A DNA stretch of 64,000 bases from DATARH01 sp050246595 (GCA_050246595.1 JBFWVT010000004.1:62001-126000), one strand, 5' to 3'. Counted from the first letter of the stretch, positions 33,689 through 42,348 are shown. Notes: generated from the sequence alone by a model not told the origin. Translations and numbers: made by a program.

Positions 33689-34096
33689 TTATAGGAAAAA
33701 CGGCACGAACAGGTTGAGCGCGATCACGCTTGCAATCAGCGCGCCCGCCGCTGCGAAGCCCAGCATGACGATCCGGTCCGGCAGCGGGCGAGTGCAAATC
33801 CCGTCCTCGGTGCACACCGCGCGTTTCGACCGGCGCCGCAGCCAATATCCACCGCCAATGGACAGAGCGGCGAGCCCGAGAAAGTAGGGTTGATACGGTG
33901 CAAGCCGGGTCAGGTAGGCGATCCACGCGCCGCCGGCTCCGATCCCAAACAGCGCGAGCGGCACGAGGCAGCATGATGAAGCTGCCAGCGCGCCGAGCAG
34001 GCTGCCGCCGGCAAGAAGTCTTTGATGGATATCGGGCGTTTGCGCCTTGGCTGGCGGCTCGGCCGGCCGGGTTCCGTTGTCGGCTTGGCTGTTCAT
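33689..34096 (-). CDS. merT: MerT mercuric transport protein
   Basis: The 135-residue protein has three membrane helices, the vicinal pair SSCC (Cys42/Cys43) in the first, and a loop pair CTEDGIC (Cys95/Cys101), as in MerT. It imports Hg(II) handed over by MerP. It is the first gene of the operon, 51 bp from merR, which is transcribed divergently. Confidence 0.92.
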   Translation of the reverse strand: MNSQADNGTRPAEPPAKAQTPDIHQRLLAGGSLLGALAASSCCLVPLALFGIGAGGAWIAYLTRLAPYQPYFLGLAALSIGGGYWLRRRSKRAVCTEDGICTRPLPDRIVMLGFAAAGALIASVIALNLFVPFFL

Positions 34097-34103
34097 GGTC
34101 GTG

Positions 34104-34134
34104 GTGCTACATCCTGTAGCGACTACAGGATCAA
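34104..34134 (-). promoter_or_regulatory. mer promoter/operator with 19-bp spacer
   Basis: On the minus strand a -35-like TTGATC (34129-34134) and a -10-like TAGCAC (34104-34109) are separated by 19 bp, the over-long spacing that MerR proteins correct by twisting DNA. A 7-bp inverted repeat CCTGTAG-N3-CTACAGG (34113-34129) lies almost entirely within the spacer, its outer base overlapping the -35 hexamer. It would drive merT-merP-merF-merA. Confidence 0.8.
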
Positions 34135-34146
34135 GGGAATTTTTTG

Positions 34147-34596
34147 ATGCGTTCCGCTGGCCCCGCGGACCTTGCGATCTCGATCGGCGAACTGTCGCGC
34201 CGGACCGGGGTCAATATTGAGACGATACGGTATTACGAGCGCGTCGGGATCTTGCCCGCGCCGCCGCGCGCCGCGAGCGGGCGACGGATCTATGGCGCCG
34301 CAGACACTCGGATCCTGCTCTTTGTGCGCCGCGCCCGCGAACTCGGTTACACGCTCGACCAAATACGCACGCTGCTCGCCCTGGCCGCGAACGACGCAAG
34401 CGGGAAATGCGCGGAGGTACGCGAGATCGCGGCAGGCCATCTCGCCGAGATCCGGATGAAAATCGCCGATCTGCGCGCAATGGAGGCGCTTTTGGCGGAA
34501 ACCGTGGCACAGTGCGATGCCGGCGCGCTGCCGACCTGCCCGGTTATCGAGACGCTCTCAGCAGCCGGGCAGACCGTGGATAAGCCGGCTATTTGA
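34147..34596 (+). CDS. merR: MerR mercury-responsive regulator
   Basis: The 149-residue protein has the MerR HTH (ISIGELSRRTGVNIETIRYYERVGILP), the dimerisation helix and three cysteines (88, 123, 131) spaced like the Hg-binding Cys of Tn501 MerR (82, 117, 126). It is divergent from merT across a 19-bp-spacer promoter. Its 3' end overlaps the end of the convergent peroxiredoxin-like gene by 8 bp. Confidence 0.93.
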   Translation: MRSAGPADLAISIGELSRRTGVNIETIRYYERVGILPAPPRAASGRRIYGAADTRILLFVRRARELGYTLDQIRTLLALAANDASGKCAEVREIAAGHLAEIRMKIADLRAMEALLAETVAQCDAGALPTCPVIETLSAAGQTVDKPAI

Positions 34597-35236
34597 GCGC
34601 TTTGACGTCCTGAACGGTTTTATCGGGCTCCGGACGGTAGCGATAATCGGGATCCACATCGACCGCGCGGACGATGCCGCTTTTATCGATGACGAACCGG
34701 CCCGGCATCGGCAAGGTCCAGCTGTCCTCGCCGTTACGCGCGGCCAGGTCATTGCCGAAACTCAGGTAAACCTGCTTCAGATCGTCAGGCAGCTTGAACC
34801 GCAATCCGAGCTTCGCAGCATACTCGTTGCGAGGGTCGGAAAGCAGATCGAACATGATTTTGTGCTTTTGGATCAGCTCCTTGCTGGTCTCCGGCGGTTG
34901 CGGCGTGATTGCGCAGATCGTCGCGCCCAATCCCTTCAAGGTTCCCGTCACTTGCTGCAAAGCATACAGCTCTGCGTTGCAATAGGGTCACCAAGCGCCA
35001 CGGAAGAAGGTCAGAACCAGCGGTCCTCGGGCGAGGAGATCCGACGATCGCACCTCCCGACCATCGGCGGTCGGCAATGCGAATTCCGGCAGCCTGTCGC
35101 CGACCTTTATCACGCGGTCCATGATGCCGGAGGCGCGCAACTCTTCGGTGGCACGATGCATGATCGCGGCCTTGTCCACTGGAATGCGCTTGGCCGATGC
35201 TTCCCGCATCCCTCTCAACGTGTCTTCGAGCGACAT
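34589..35236 (-). CDS. Peroxiredoxin-like (AhpC/TSA) selenoprotein with Sec83
   Basis: The ATG at 35236 follows GGAGGAG. Reading the TGA at 34990-34988 as Sec gives 215 residues. The active site is VLTFFRGAWUPYCN (Sec83, Cys86), where Cys-type members of this peroxiredoxin-like family have W-C-P-Y-C. After it come AELYALQQV, GATICAITPQPPETSKELIQKH, and VYLSFGNDLAARNG, as in the family. Sec at the peroxidatic site would raise reactivity with peroxides. A hairpin follows the TGA. It follows the NPCAGK-repeat gene by 89 bp and converges on merR. Confidence 0.88.
34952..34982 (-). promoter_or_regulatory. Bacterial SECIS-like hairpin in the peroxiredoxin-like gene
   Basis: On the minus strand TTGC pairs with GCAA outside, and GCAGAG pairs with CTTTGC inside (one G-U), closing the loop CTGTATG. 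The loop begins 18 nt after the TGA. Confidence 0.75.
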
Positions 35237-35325
35237 CGATAATCTCCTCCGTTGACGCGCAATCATACCTCGATCCGCCGTTGCAGCGAGAGGGGGACGC
35301 CGCAACGCGACGCCCCCTCCGATTC

Positions 35326-35565
35326 CTACTTCTTCTTTGCCGCGCAGGGATTCTTGCCAGCACACGGATTTGCCTTGCCGGCACACGGATTTGCCTTGGC
35401 ACCGCACGGGTTGGCGGCCGCCTTGCCGGCGCATGGATTTGCCTTGCCGGCGCACGGGTTCGCCTGCGCGATCTGCTGCTCCAAGGGGGCGGCAATGGCG
35501 GGCGGTGCGATTGTCGTTGCAGCAGCAAGTGCCGCGACGGTCAGGGCAGTAGCGCGTAACTTCAT
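35326..35565 (-). CDS. Secreted NPCAGK-repeat protein
   Basis: The 79-residue protein has a signal peptide (MKLRATALTVAALAAATTIAPPAIA) and a mature part made of six short repeats around N-P-C-(A/G)-x-K. Every repeat contributes one cysteine, each in the same Asn-Pro-Cys context. Repetitive Cys in a cationic secreted peptide suggests metal binding, as in bufferins, but the family is not known to me. A SigF-type promoter precedes it and the peroxiredoxin selenoprotein follows. Confidence 0.75.
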   Translation of the reverse strand: MKLRATALTVAALAAATTIAPPAIAAPLEQQIAQANPCAGKANPCAGKAAANPCGAKANPCAGKANPCAGKNPCAAKKK

Positions 35566-35674
35566 CAGTCATTTCCTCCTCGGGGTCCGAGCCCGATCCC
35601 GCCGCGTCACGAACTCACTCTCCGACAATCGGCAGAGCAACCCGGTACTTCCGCGAAACCGGCTCGACAAAATG

Positions 35675-35700
35675 TTCGCAACCGACCGCCAAAAGGTTAC
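35675..35700 (-). promoter_or_regulatory. SigF-type promoter motif GTAACC-N16-CGAA
   Basis: On the minus strand GTAACC (35695-35700) and CGAA (35675-35678), exactly 16 nt apart, 110 bp upstream of the NPCAGK-repeat gene. It overlaps the 5' side of the intergenic region next to the DUF6969-like gene. Confidence 0.7.
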
Positions 35701-35707
35701 GCAAAAG

Positions 35708-36520
35708 TCAGCCGAGCCGAGCCAGTGCGATATCGATCTTTTGGATTTGCCGGTCGATATCGATCGCGACTGCCGAGGTCACTTCGAGCGAGCGATCGTC
35801 ATAGACGCTGGCGGGCCCGCTCGTTTTCGATCGCCACGCCGCGATCGTGCGGTCACGCGCGCGCACCAGCTCGACGATCTGCGGCTTGAACAGCCTGAAC
35901 ATCGCGCTGATCCAGCGGTTCAGCGCCCAGGAGGGCCTTGTGTGGTCGATGACGAAGTAGTCGAGCATCGCCCAGACATCGGCGGCGCCATACCACGTCT
36001 CACCGGTAACCCAGCGGTTGGTCGTGAACAGCCGGATGGGCAGCCCCGCGGGGTGCATCGAGATCGCGACCAGATGGCAAAGTCCCGGGCTGTTGGCCGG
36101 TTCGGTTTTGTCCTCCCGATCCGAGGCGGGGGGATCGGCCGGCGGCGGCACGTCGGCAGGCTTGACGCCCGGCGGCATCCCACCGGGGCGCAGGAAGGTA
36201 TGAAAGTGGCCGTGCTCCGCCCATGGCCGGCCGCCCACAGGGTGGGCATGGTAGTAGAATTGCGAATGCGTCACCGCATCGAAGACATCATTTTCCGGGC
36301 AGTGGTCCCACTCGCGAAAGACGCCCTGATCGCGCAGGACTTCGCCGACGATGTTATCGTCGGTCTTGGCCAGGACCCGATAGCACTCGCGAATTTCCCG
36401 CCCCGCCTCCGACATGCACCGCAGTTCAGTAAGGCTCAGCGCGGCAAAATCGATGCGTGCCGGACGGGCAATCCGGCGCCGCACCAAGCCCGCCCGGTCA
36501 TCCAGCATGAAGTCGACCAT
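35708..36520 (-). CDS. DUF6969-like hypothetical protein
   Basis: From the ATG at 36520 the protein has 270 residues, with FYYHAHPVGGRPWAEHGHFHTFLRPGG as the main feature and several His/Trp-rich stretches, resembling DUF6969. The His-rich HAHP...EHGHFH cluster could bind metal. The start lies inside the DUF3179 gene end (overlap of about 23 bp), so it is probably translated from the same transcript. Function unknown. Confidence 0.65.
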   Translation of the reverse strand: MVDFMLDDRAGLVRRRIARPARIDFAALSLTELRCMSEAGREIRECYRVLAKTDDNIVGEVLRDQGVFREWDHCPENDVFDAVTHSQFYYHAHPVGGRPWAEHGHFHTFLRPGGMPPGVKPADVPPPADPPASDREDKTEPANSPGLCHLVAISMHPAGLPIRLFTTNRWVTGETWYGAADVWAMLDYFVIDHTRPSWALNRWISAMFRLFKPQIVELVRARDRTIAAWRSKTSGPASVYDDRSLEVTSAVAIDIDRQIQKIDIALARLG

Positions 36521-37511
36521 TCGGATGAAATGCCCGGAACGCGAAGGCGAAACTGACATCGTAGACGACATCCTCGAGCCCCGCCGGGGTGCGCCGCTGC
36601 ACGACGGCGTTGCCGATGTCGCGGCCGGCCTCGATCGTCGCCGCGTCGAGGGCTGACGCCTGGCCCGGCTCCCAGGTCAGCACCAGATCGCCCGCTTCGA
36701 TCCTGCCGCGCTCTTTCAACAGATCGAGCGGCCAGGCCTGGTCGCCGACGACGACGACCCGGGCCAGGGGCGGGATCAGGTCGTCGTAGTGCCCCTGATA
36801 CAGGAGCGGTGCGGCCGACCGGTCGTAGCCGACATAGGGATTGGCGCCGTACGGGCGGCCGCCGCCCTGGGGCGGTACCATCACCTTCCCGTCGGGAAAC
36901 CGTTGAGCGAAGCGCTCGAACGATTCGATCCGCGCCGGCAGCCGAGCAAGCTGATGGTTCACCAGATCGCCGACGATGGCCTGCCCGAGGAATTGCTGCC
37001 ACCAGCTCTCGGTCTCGCGGTCATACATGACAAGGCCCGAGTGGCGCAGCTTGCCGGTCGTGCCGAAGCTCAACACTCGGCCGGTGACCCGCCGGTCGAA
37101 GACGATGCTGGAGTCGCACAGCGGGCAATACGTGACCGCGATCGGCATCCCGCCGATGCTGTCATTGACGATCTCATGCCACATCAGAATGCGCAGCGGA
37201 TAGGCCCGCGCTTCTCCGGCGATATGGACCGATATCACCGGCTCGCGTGCCGGCAGCCTGCCGCGGCTCTGCGCGACGCCGACGAACTCCGGACGATCGA
37301 TCGCGGGAATGCCGTCCTTCGCCGGTCCGCCGGAGACGATCTCCTGCAGCGGAACCGAGGCCTTTGTGAAATCGGTTCGCGGCCACTCGCGCGACCAGTC
37401 GGCGGGCATGGCCGAAACCGGCACAGCGAACGCGATCGCCAGCACGACTGCCCCCAGGACGCAAAATACTCGGGTGAACCCGGTCGCCGCCTGCATCGCC
37501 ATACTTCCCAC
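36498..37511 (-). CDS. DUF3179 domain exported protein
   Basis: The 337-residue protein has a signal peptide (FTRVFCVLGAVVLAIAFAVPVSAMPA) and the DUF3179 signature: PVISVHIAGEARAYPLRILMWHEIVND, GMPIAVTYCPLCDSSIVFDR, with its CPLC pair, and a C-terminal AFAFRAFHP. DUF3179 proteins are periplasmic, of unknown function, and a redox or metal role has been suggested by the CxxC. A SigF-type promoter lies just upstream. Confidence 0.85.
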   Translation of the reverse strand: MGSMAMQAATGFTRVFCVLGAVVLAIAFAVPVSAMPADWSREWPRTDFTKASVPLQEIVSGGPAKDGIPAIDRPEFVGVAQSRGRLPAREPVISVHIAGEARAYPLRILMWHEIVNDSIGGMPIAVTYCPLCDSSIVFDRRVTGRVLSFGTTGKLRHSGLVMYDRETESWWQQFLGQAIVGDLVNHQLARLPARIESFERFAQRFPDGKVMVPPQGGGRPYGANPYVGYDRSAAPLLYQGHYDDLIPPLARVVVVGDQAWPLDLLKERGRIEAGDLVLTWEPGQASALDAATIEAGRDIGNAVVQRRTPAGLEDVVYDVSFAFAFRAFHPNGRLHAG

Positions 37512-37529
37512 ACAAGCCTTGCCCGACGT

Positions 37530-37555
37530 TTCGCCCGCAGTGGCGGCAAGGTTAC
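37530..37555 (-). promoter_or_regulatory. SigF-type promoter motif GTAACC-N16-CGAA
   Basis: On the minus strand GTAACC (37550-37555) and CGAA (37530-37533), exactly 16 nt apart, only 18 bp upstream of the DUF3179 start codon. Confidence 0.72.
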
Positions 37556-37616
37556 TCGGAGGACGAGGGCGTCGGCGCGCCGAAGCGCGCCGCGATTTGG
37601 CCGGCCGCGTCAGGCG

Positions 37617-38213
37617 CTACTCGGCGGCGTGCTTGCCGACGGTCCAGCCTTTCTGCGCCAGAAACCGCTGTCCTGCCTCGATCGGCGATGATTCAAGCTC
37701 GGTCGCCATCGTGTCATTGAAGCGGTTCAGGAAACCGAACAACGCGATGACCGCGACGATGTCGACGATCTGCGCCTCCGTGTAGTGGCGCTTCAGCTCT
37801 TCGAAATCCGCGTCGGTGACCGCGTTCGGCACCTGGGCGGCGCCCTGCGCGACGCGCAGCGCGGCACGTTCCGCGTCCGAAAACAGCGGACTCGTCTCAT
37901 ATTCCCAGAGCGCCTCCTCCTTTGCCTCGGAGATCCCAACGCGCTCCGCGGTATGCGCCGTGTGGGCCATGCAGTAGCCGCAGCCGGACGCGCGGCTCGC
38001 CATTTGCGATACGAGGTTGCGCAGCTGCGGGTCGATCGTCGAGCTCGGACCGTTGATCGCGGAAGCGAGCTGCGCGAAGCCGCGCAGGACTTCCGGTCGG
38101 CGCGCCATGATCAGCTGCGAGTTCGGCAGAAACCCCATGCGGTTTTTCGAGCCTTCGAGCAGATCGGCGAGTTCCGGAACGGTTTCGGGCGACAGCGGCT
38201 CAATTCGCGGCAT
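37617..38213 (-). CDS. Carboxymuconolactone decarboxylase / AhpD-family protein
   Basis: From the ATG at 38213 the protein has 198 residues, the CMD/AhpD core QLRNLVSQMASRASGCGYCMAHTAHTAERVG (redox CxxC = CGYC and His), and a C-terminal helical bundle. Such proteins act as peroxidases or peroxidase-like oxidoreductases. It is the Cys counterpart of the AhpD selenoprotein at 26656, although only distantly related. It lies downstream of the DUF3179 gene's promoter on the opposite side. Confidence 0.82.
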   Translation of the reverse strand: MPRIEPLSPETVPELADLLEGSKNRMGFLPNSQLIMARRPEVLRGFAQLASAINGPSSTIDPQLRNLVSQMASRASGCGYCMAHTAHTAERVGISEAKEEALWEYETSPLFSDAERAALRVAQGAAQVPNAVTDADFEELKRHYTEAQIVDIVAVIALFGFLNRFNDTMATELESSPIEAGQRFLAQKGWTVGKHAAE

Positions 38214-38238
38214 ATTCCTCTCCTTTTGAGGGTTTATA

Positions 38239-38264
38239 GTAACAACACCGGATTCTAAAGCGAG
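38239..38264 (+). promoter_or_regulatory. Weak SigF-like motif GTAACA-N16-CGAG
   Basis: Same 16-nt spacing as the other sites but two mismatches; lies 12 bp before the cupin gene start. Only the spacing makes it worth noting. Confidence 0.3.
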
Positions 38265-38275
38265 GGAGCTAGCGC

Positions 38276-38692
38276 ATGCGAGCCGCCCTTCACGTCGCCG
38301 TATTGGCATCGGCCGGATTTGCGTTGCTGTCGGTCGGTTATGTCCTGGGGCAGCAATCGGCGCCGACCGATTACAAGCTGGTCACCCAGGATGTTCTCGC
38401 CGCGATCGATCTCGCCAAGGAGATCGACAACGTGCAAAACCGCGAGCTGCGCCTCAGCCATGCCACGATCGCACCGGGCGGGCATATCCCGTTGCATAGC
38501 CATCAAGGCGATCCCACGATCGTCTACATGCTGTCCGGGGTGCTGACCAATCATCATGATGATGATGGCACGGTAGAGGAGTTTCGTCCCGGCCAGGTCT
38601 TCGCCAAGTTCGGTCCCCGAGCGCACTGGGTCGAGAATAAGGGCTCCGTCCCGGTCACGTTTATCGTCGCGAATATTCATCGTCGAGATTAG
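38276..38692 (+). CDS. Secreted cupin-domain protein
   Basis: The 138-residue protein has a signal peptide and a cupin fold with a metal-binding pattern (GGHIPLHSHQGDPTIVYMLSG and AHWVENKGS). The His and Glu ligands of the first cupin motif look present (H-x-H...). A ring-shaped beta-barrel with an unknown small ligand is typical. It is divergent from the CMD gene at 37617. Confidence 0.78.
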   Translation: MRAALHVAVLASAGFALLSVGYVLGQQSAPTDYKLVTQDVLAAIDLAKEIDNVQNRELRLSHATIAPGGHIPLHSHQGDPTIVYMLSGVLTNHHDDDGTVEEFRPGQVFAKFGPRAHWVENKGSVPVTFIVANIHRRD

Positions 38693-38703
38693 CGCCGGCC
38701 GCT

Positions 38704-40128
38704 TCAGGGCAGCCAAGCCAGCGCCCGTACCGCACGGCACGTCCATGAACTGAAGAGGCGGGGCTTGTAGAATTCGATGGCCGCCAATTTGTTGGCCTCG
38801 CCCCAGGTCGGGTATGGCGCCAACATGCCGGCGATGTGCTTCAGCTTGAGCCGCTGCTCGATCGCCAGCACCCAGAGATGCGCCAGTTCGCCGGCATGCG
38901 CGGCGAGGATCGAGGCGCCGAGGATTTGGCCGCTGCGGCACGCGACGAGCTTTATCAACCCGGCGGTATGCCGTTCGGTTTGCGCGCGATCGTTCTCGGC
39001 GAGCGGTAAGCGGAGGACTTGCAAATCCTCGCCATACCGGTGGCGCGCCGCTTCCTCGGTCAACCCGACCTGCGCAAGCTCGGGATCGGCATAGGTGACC
39101 CAGGGCAGCGCGGCGTAATCGACCTTTGCCGGGAAATGGAACAGCGCGTTGCGGATCACGATGCCGGCATGATAGCCAGCGACGTGCGTAAAATGCGGGG
39201 CATCGATCACATCGCCGATCGCATAGACGCCGCGCGCGGTTGTGCGCAACCGCCGATCGACCGCGATGCCGCGTCGGTCGTATCGAATCCCGGCGCGCTC
39301 CAGGTCGAGGCCATCGGTCCGCGGCTTGCGGCCGACCGCGATCAGCAGGTGCGATCCCTCGATCCGCGTCTGACGGCCGTTCTCCTCGACATGGAGCACG
39401 ACCCCGGTCCCGTTCGGCGCGGTGGATTTGATCTCGGTCTGTTGACGGATTTCGACACCTTCCTCGATCAGGCTACGGAGCAGCATCGCCGCGAGTTCCG
39501 TATCGTCCCGCGGCAGTGCGCGGACGGCCTCCACGATCGTTACGGCGGCGCCGAGCCTTCTGTGGGCCTGGGCCAGTTCGATGCCGATCGCGCCGCCGCC
39601 GATGATGACGAGATGCTCGGGAAGCCTGTCGTTCTCGAAGATCGTCTCATTCGTAAGATACGGGACGGCATCGAGGCCGGGGATCGGCGGGACCGCAGGC
39701 TCGGAGCCGGTGGCGATAACGATGCGGCGCGCCCGGATCAGTCGATTTCCGGCGGCAATTTCGCGTGACCCGACAAAGCGCGCCGCGGCATGAATGACAT
39801 CGACCCCGAACCCCTCAAAGCGCTCGACCGAATCATGCGGCGCGATCGCGTCAATGACGCCCTGCACGTGCCGGTGGACGGACGCGAAATCGACGCTCGG
39901 TGCGGCGCCGTTCACGCCGAAGCGGCGAGCGTTCCGCATGGTATGCGCCGCCTTCGCCGCGGCGAGCAGCGCCTTGGACGGCACGCAGCCGGTGTTGAGG
40001 CATTCACCGCCCATCCTGTCGCGCTCGATCAGGACGGTGCGCGCCCCGAGTTGGGCAGCAATTGCCGCCGTGGTCAGCCCGGCGGCGCCGGCGCCGATCA
40101 CGCACATGTCGACGAAGTCATCGCTCAC
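38704..40128 (-). CDS. FAD-dependent pyridine-nucleotide disulfide oxidoreductase
   Basis: The 474-residue protein has VIGAGAAGLTTAAIAAQLGA, redox GGECLNTGCVPSK (Cys43/Cys48), NAD(P) site IIGGGAIGIELAQ and the C-terminal dimerisation domain. It belongs to the MerA/lipoamide dehydrogenase-like group but lacks the HMA domain and the C-terminal vicinal Cys pair of MerA. It is the last gene of the seven-gene bufferin operon, with ATGA overlap with the VTT protein upstream, so it may supply reducing power for metal handling. Confidence 0.85.
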   Translation of the reverse strand: MSDDFVDMCVIGAGAAGLTTAAIAAQLGARTVLIERDRMGGECLNTGCVPSKALLAAAKAAHTMRNARRFGVNGAAPSVDFASVHRHVQGVIDAIAPHDSVERFEGFGVDVIHAAARFVGSREIAAGNRLIRARRIVIATGSEPAVPPIPGLDAVPYLTNETIFENDRLPEHLVIIGGGAIGIELAQAHRRLGAAVTIVEAVRALPRDDTELAAMLLRSLIEEGVEIRQQTEIKSTAPNGTGVVLHVEENGRQTRIEGSHLLIAVGRKPRTDGLDLERAGIRYDRRGIAVDRRLRTTARGVYAIGDVIDAPHFTHVAGYHAGIVIRNALFHFPAKVDYAALPWVTYADPELAQVGLTEEAARHRYGEDLQVLRLPLAENDRAQTERHTAGLIKLVACRSGQILGASILAAHAGELAHLWVLAIEQRLKLKHIAGMLAPYPTWGEANKLAAIEFYKPRLFSSWTCRAVRALAWLP

Positions 40129-40913
40129 GCGCGCCCCTCCGGCTCATCTCCAAGCGCCGGTACGTCCACGCCGGCCTCGCGCAACAGCGCCCTGGCCTTG
40201 CGTGTCACCAGGACGACAACAAATGCGGTTGCCAGCAGCCCGAAGCCGAAAATAGCCCAGGTCGCGGGGCCAGCGCCGGCAGCCATGTCTCCAAGCGCGC
40301 CGATATAGACGTAAAGCGCCGTCCCCGGGATGATGCCGGCAAATGTCGCCGCGAGATAATGCGGAAACGGGATCGCGGTGATCCCGAAAACATAGTTCTG
40401 AAGATTGAACGGTATCAGCGGACTGAGCCGCAGCAGCAGGACGATCTTCCAGCCCTCCGCGGCGATCGCATTGTCGATCGCGGCGATATTGCGCCGGGTT
40501 TCGAGCAGCCGCCGGACCCTGTCGCGCACGGCATAGCGGCCGACCAGAAAGGCGAGCGAGGCGCCGATCGTCGCCGCGACGAGCACGATCGGCAATCCCC
40601 AGAAGCCATACGCAAAGCCGGCGGTAATTGTCAGCACCGATCCCGGCATGAGAAAAACCGTCCCGATCGCGTAGATTGCCGCAAACAGGACGACACCGAT
40701 AAGGCCAAGATCGGCGATCCAGCCGCGCAACGCGCCGAGCCAGTCGCCGACCGGCAGCAGGTACCACCCGGCGCCGATCGCGATCAGCAGCGCGCCCACC
40801 GCGATCCAGCCCAACCAGCCAGCCAGCCAGCCAGGACGGCGGCCTGCCGCAAGCCGGCTCCTGCCTTGCCGATCCGCGCCGGAGACGGAGCAGGCCGCTT
40901 CCCTGGTCATCAC
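40125..40913 (-). CDS. TVP38/TMEM64 (VTT domain) membrane protein
   Basis: The 262-residue protein has the VTT/DedA-type core (ALRGWIADLGLIGVVLFAAIYAIGTVFLMPGSVLTITAGFAYG and FRLSPLIPFNLQNYVFGITAIPF, the latter as LLLRLSPLIPFN), with several membrane segments. VTT proteins in bacteria are thought to move lipids or ions; many sit next to mercuric reductase-like genes. It is in the bufferin operon with 4-bp overlaps on both sides. Confidence 0.85.
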   Translation of the reverse strand: MMTREAACSVSGADRQGRSRLAAGRRPGWLAGWLGWIAVGALLIAIGAGWYLLPVGDWLGALRGWIADLGLIGVVLFAAIYAIGTVFLMPGSVLTITAGFAYGFWGLPIVLVAATIGASLAFLVGRYAVRDRVRRLLETRRNIAAIDNAIAAEGWKIVLLLRLSPLIPFNLQNYVFGITAIPFPHYLAATFAGIIPGTALYVYIGALGDMAAGAGPATWAIFGFGLLATAFVVVLVTRKARALLREAGVDVPALGDEPEGRA

Positions 40914-42316
40914 GCGAGCACGACCAGATCGATCGGCGTCGGTACGCCATCGATGACGACGCCAGGCCGGAATTTGGCGGTCTCGGCCGGGCGGTAGCCT
41001 TGCGCCACCGCCAGCCGGTAGGCGGCAGCCGTGGTCAGAGCACGCACCTGCTCGCGTTTCGTGTGCTTTTCGAGCTTCACCACAACGTTCACGACCTCCC
41101 CGATGACCGTGTATTCGAGCCGGGTCGCATCACCGACCGTGCCGAAGACGATGTCGCCGACCGCCCCCGCGATGCCGACAGAAGGCGCCGGCAGTCCGCG
41201 CTGTTCGCGGTCGGCGCGCCACAGCTCGGAAACCGCCGCCAGATCGTCGATCGCCCGGCACAGATCGGCCGCGTAGCTGCCGCTTGGCACGACGGCGCCG
41301 AAGCTCGCGAGAATCCCGTCCCCAAGATACTTGTCGACGCTGCCGCCATGCCGTTGGATCACCGGCACGAGACGCGACTGGTACTCGGCCAGCAGCGCAA
41401 TCAGCTCTTCCGGCCGCAGCGTTTGCGAGAGGGCGGTAAACCCGCGCAGATCGGTCATCAGCACCGCGGCATGGGCGGCCGTGCCGTGCCCGTTCGCGGC
41501 GTCTTCCCGGGCGTCTCTGATCTGTTCGGCGATTTCGGGCGCGAAGAAGCGCGACATGTTGCTGATCGCCCTCTCCCTGGCGACCGATCGGGCAAGCAGG
41601 CCGCGCGCCCGGGCGAGCGACAGCGCGAGAACCGCCGTCACAACCAGTATCGAGATGATCTTGTCGATCTCGGCGCCGCGCAGGATCTTGTACGATGTCA
41701 CGTATTCGGCGTAGCTGCGGGTGAACATCGACCCTTCGAACGCAGAAGCGGCATAGACGAACAGAACGAGCCAGCCGACGGCGGCGCAAATCCCGGCAAG
41801 CAGTACGTAGGCCGGCTCGAACCGCAATGTCCGCAGCGCGATCAGAATGAAGACGTACATCAGCGTCGGCGCTTTCAGATAAAGCGCTGGCGGCGCTTGG
41901 TACTGCAGGTGAAAGCTCCAGATCGTGATCATCAGAACCGCCATGTCGAGCACGACCGAGAGGGCGACCAGCACGCGGCCCAATCGGCCGCGATAGGCGA
42001 GCCACAGGCGAAGAGCGGTAAACAGGGCATAGAAGCCGAGCACCCAGGGTACCGGCTCGAAAGGCGTATCAGGCGGGAACGCCTTGGGGGAGACCATATA
42101 CACAGTCGCGAAGAACAGGATCGCGCTTGCCTGCACCCAGCCGATAATGATCTCGCTGGTCTGCTGATAGCGCTCGATGTCTCGCTCCAGCCCCTGCGGG
42201 AGCGCGGGCCGCTGCCAGGGAACAATCGCAGCCGCGGCGATATTGGCCAAGCCGAGCCATGAAGGCTGTCTCGGCGGCGCAATATCGCCAAGGTGTCGCA
42301 TCCGCGTGTCCGACAT
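40910..42316 (-). CDS. Membrane-bound class III adenylate/guanylate cyclase
   Basis: From the ATG at 42316 the protein has 468 residues: about six membrane segments (residues 50-245) and a C-terminal class III cyclase domain with VLMTDLRGFTALSQT (metal-binding Asp), KYLGDGILASFGA and a second substrate-region TRLEYTVIGEVVN. It makes cAMP or cGMP. A cyclase in a bufferin operon is unusual and might signal metal stress. 4-bp overlap with the VTT gene. Confidence 0.87.
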   Translation of the reverse strand: MSDTRMRHLGDIAPPRQPSWLGLANIAAAAIVPWQRPALPQGLERDIERYQQTSEIIIGWVQASAILFFATVYMVSPKAFPPDTPFEPVPWVLGFYALFTALRLWLAYRGRLGRVLVALSVVLDMAVLMITIWSFHLQYQAPPALYLKAPTLMYVFILIALRTLRFEPAYVLLAGICAAVGWLVLFVYAASAFEGSMFTRSYAEYVTSYKILRGAEIDKIISILVVTAVLALSLARARGLLARSVARERAISNMSRFFAPEIAEQIRDAREDAANGHGTAAHAAVLMTDLRGFTALSQTLRPEELIALLAEYQSRLVPVIQRHGGSVDKYLGDGILASFGAVVPSGSYAADLCRAIDDLAAVSELWRADREQRGLPAPSVGIAGAVGDIVFGTVGDATRLEYTVIGEVVNVVVKLEKHTKREQVRALTTAAAYRLAVAQGYRPAETAKFRPGVVIDGVPTPIDLVVLA

Positions 42317-42348
42317 TGAGAGGCTCGCTCGATCGGCCGGCGGGCGGT

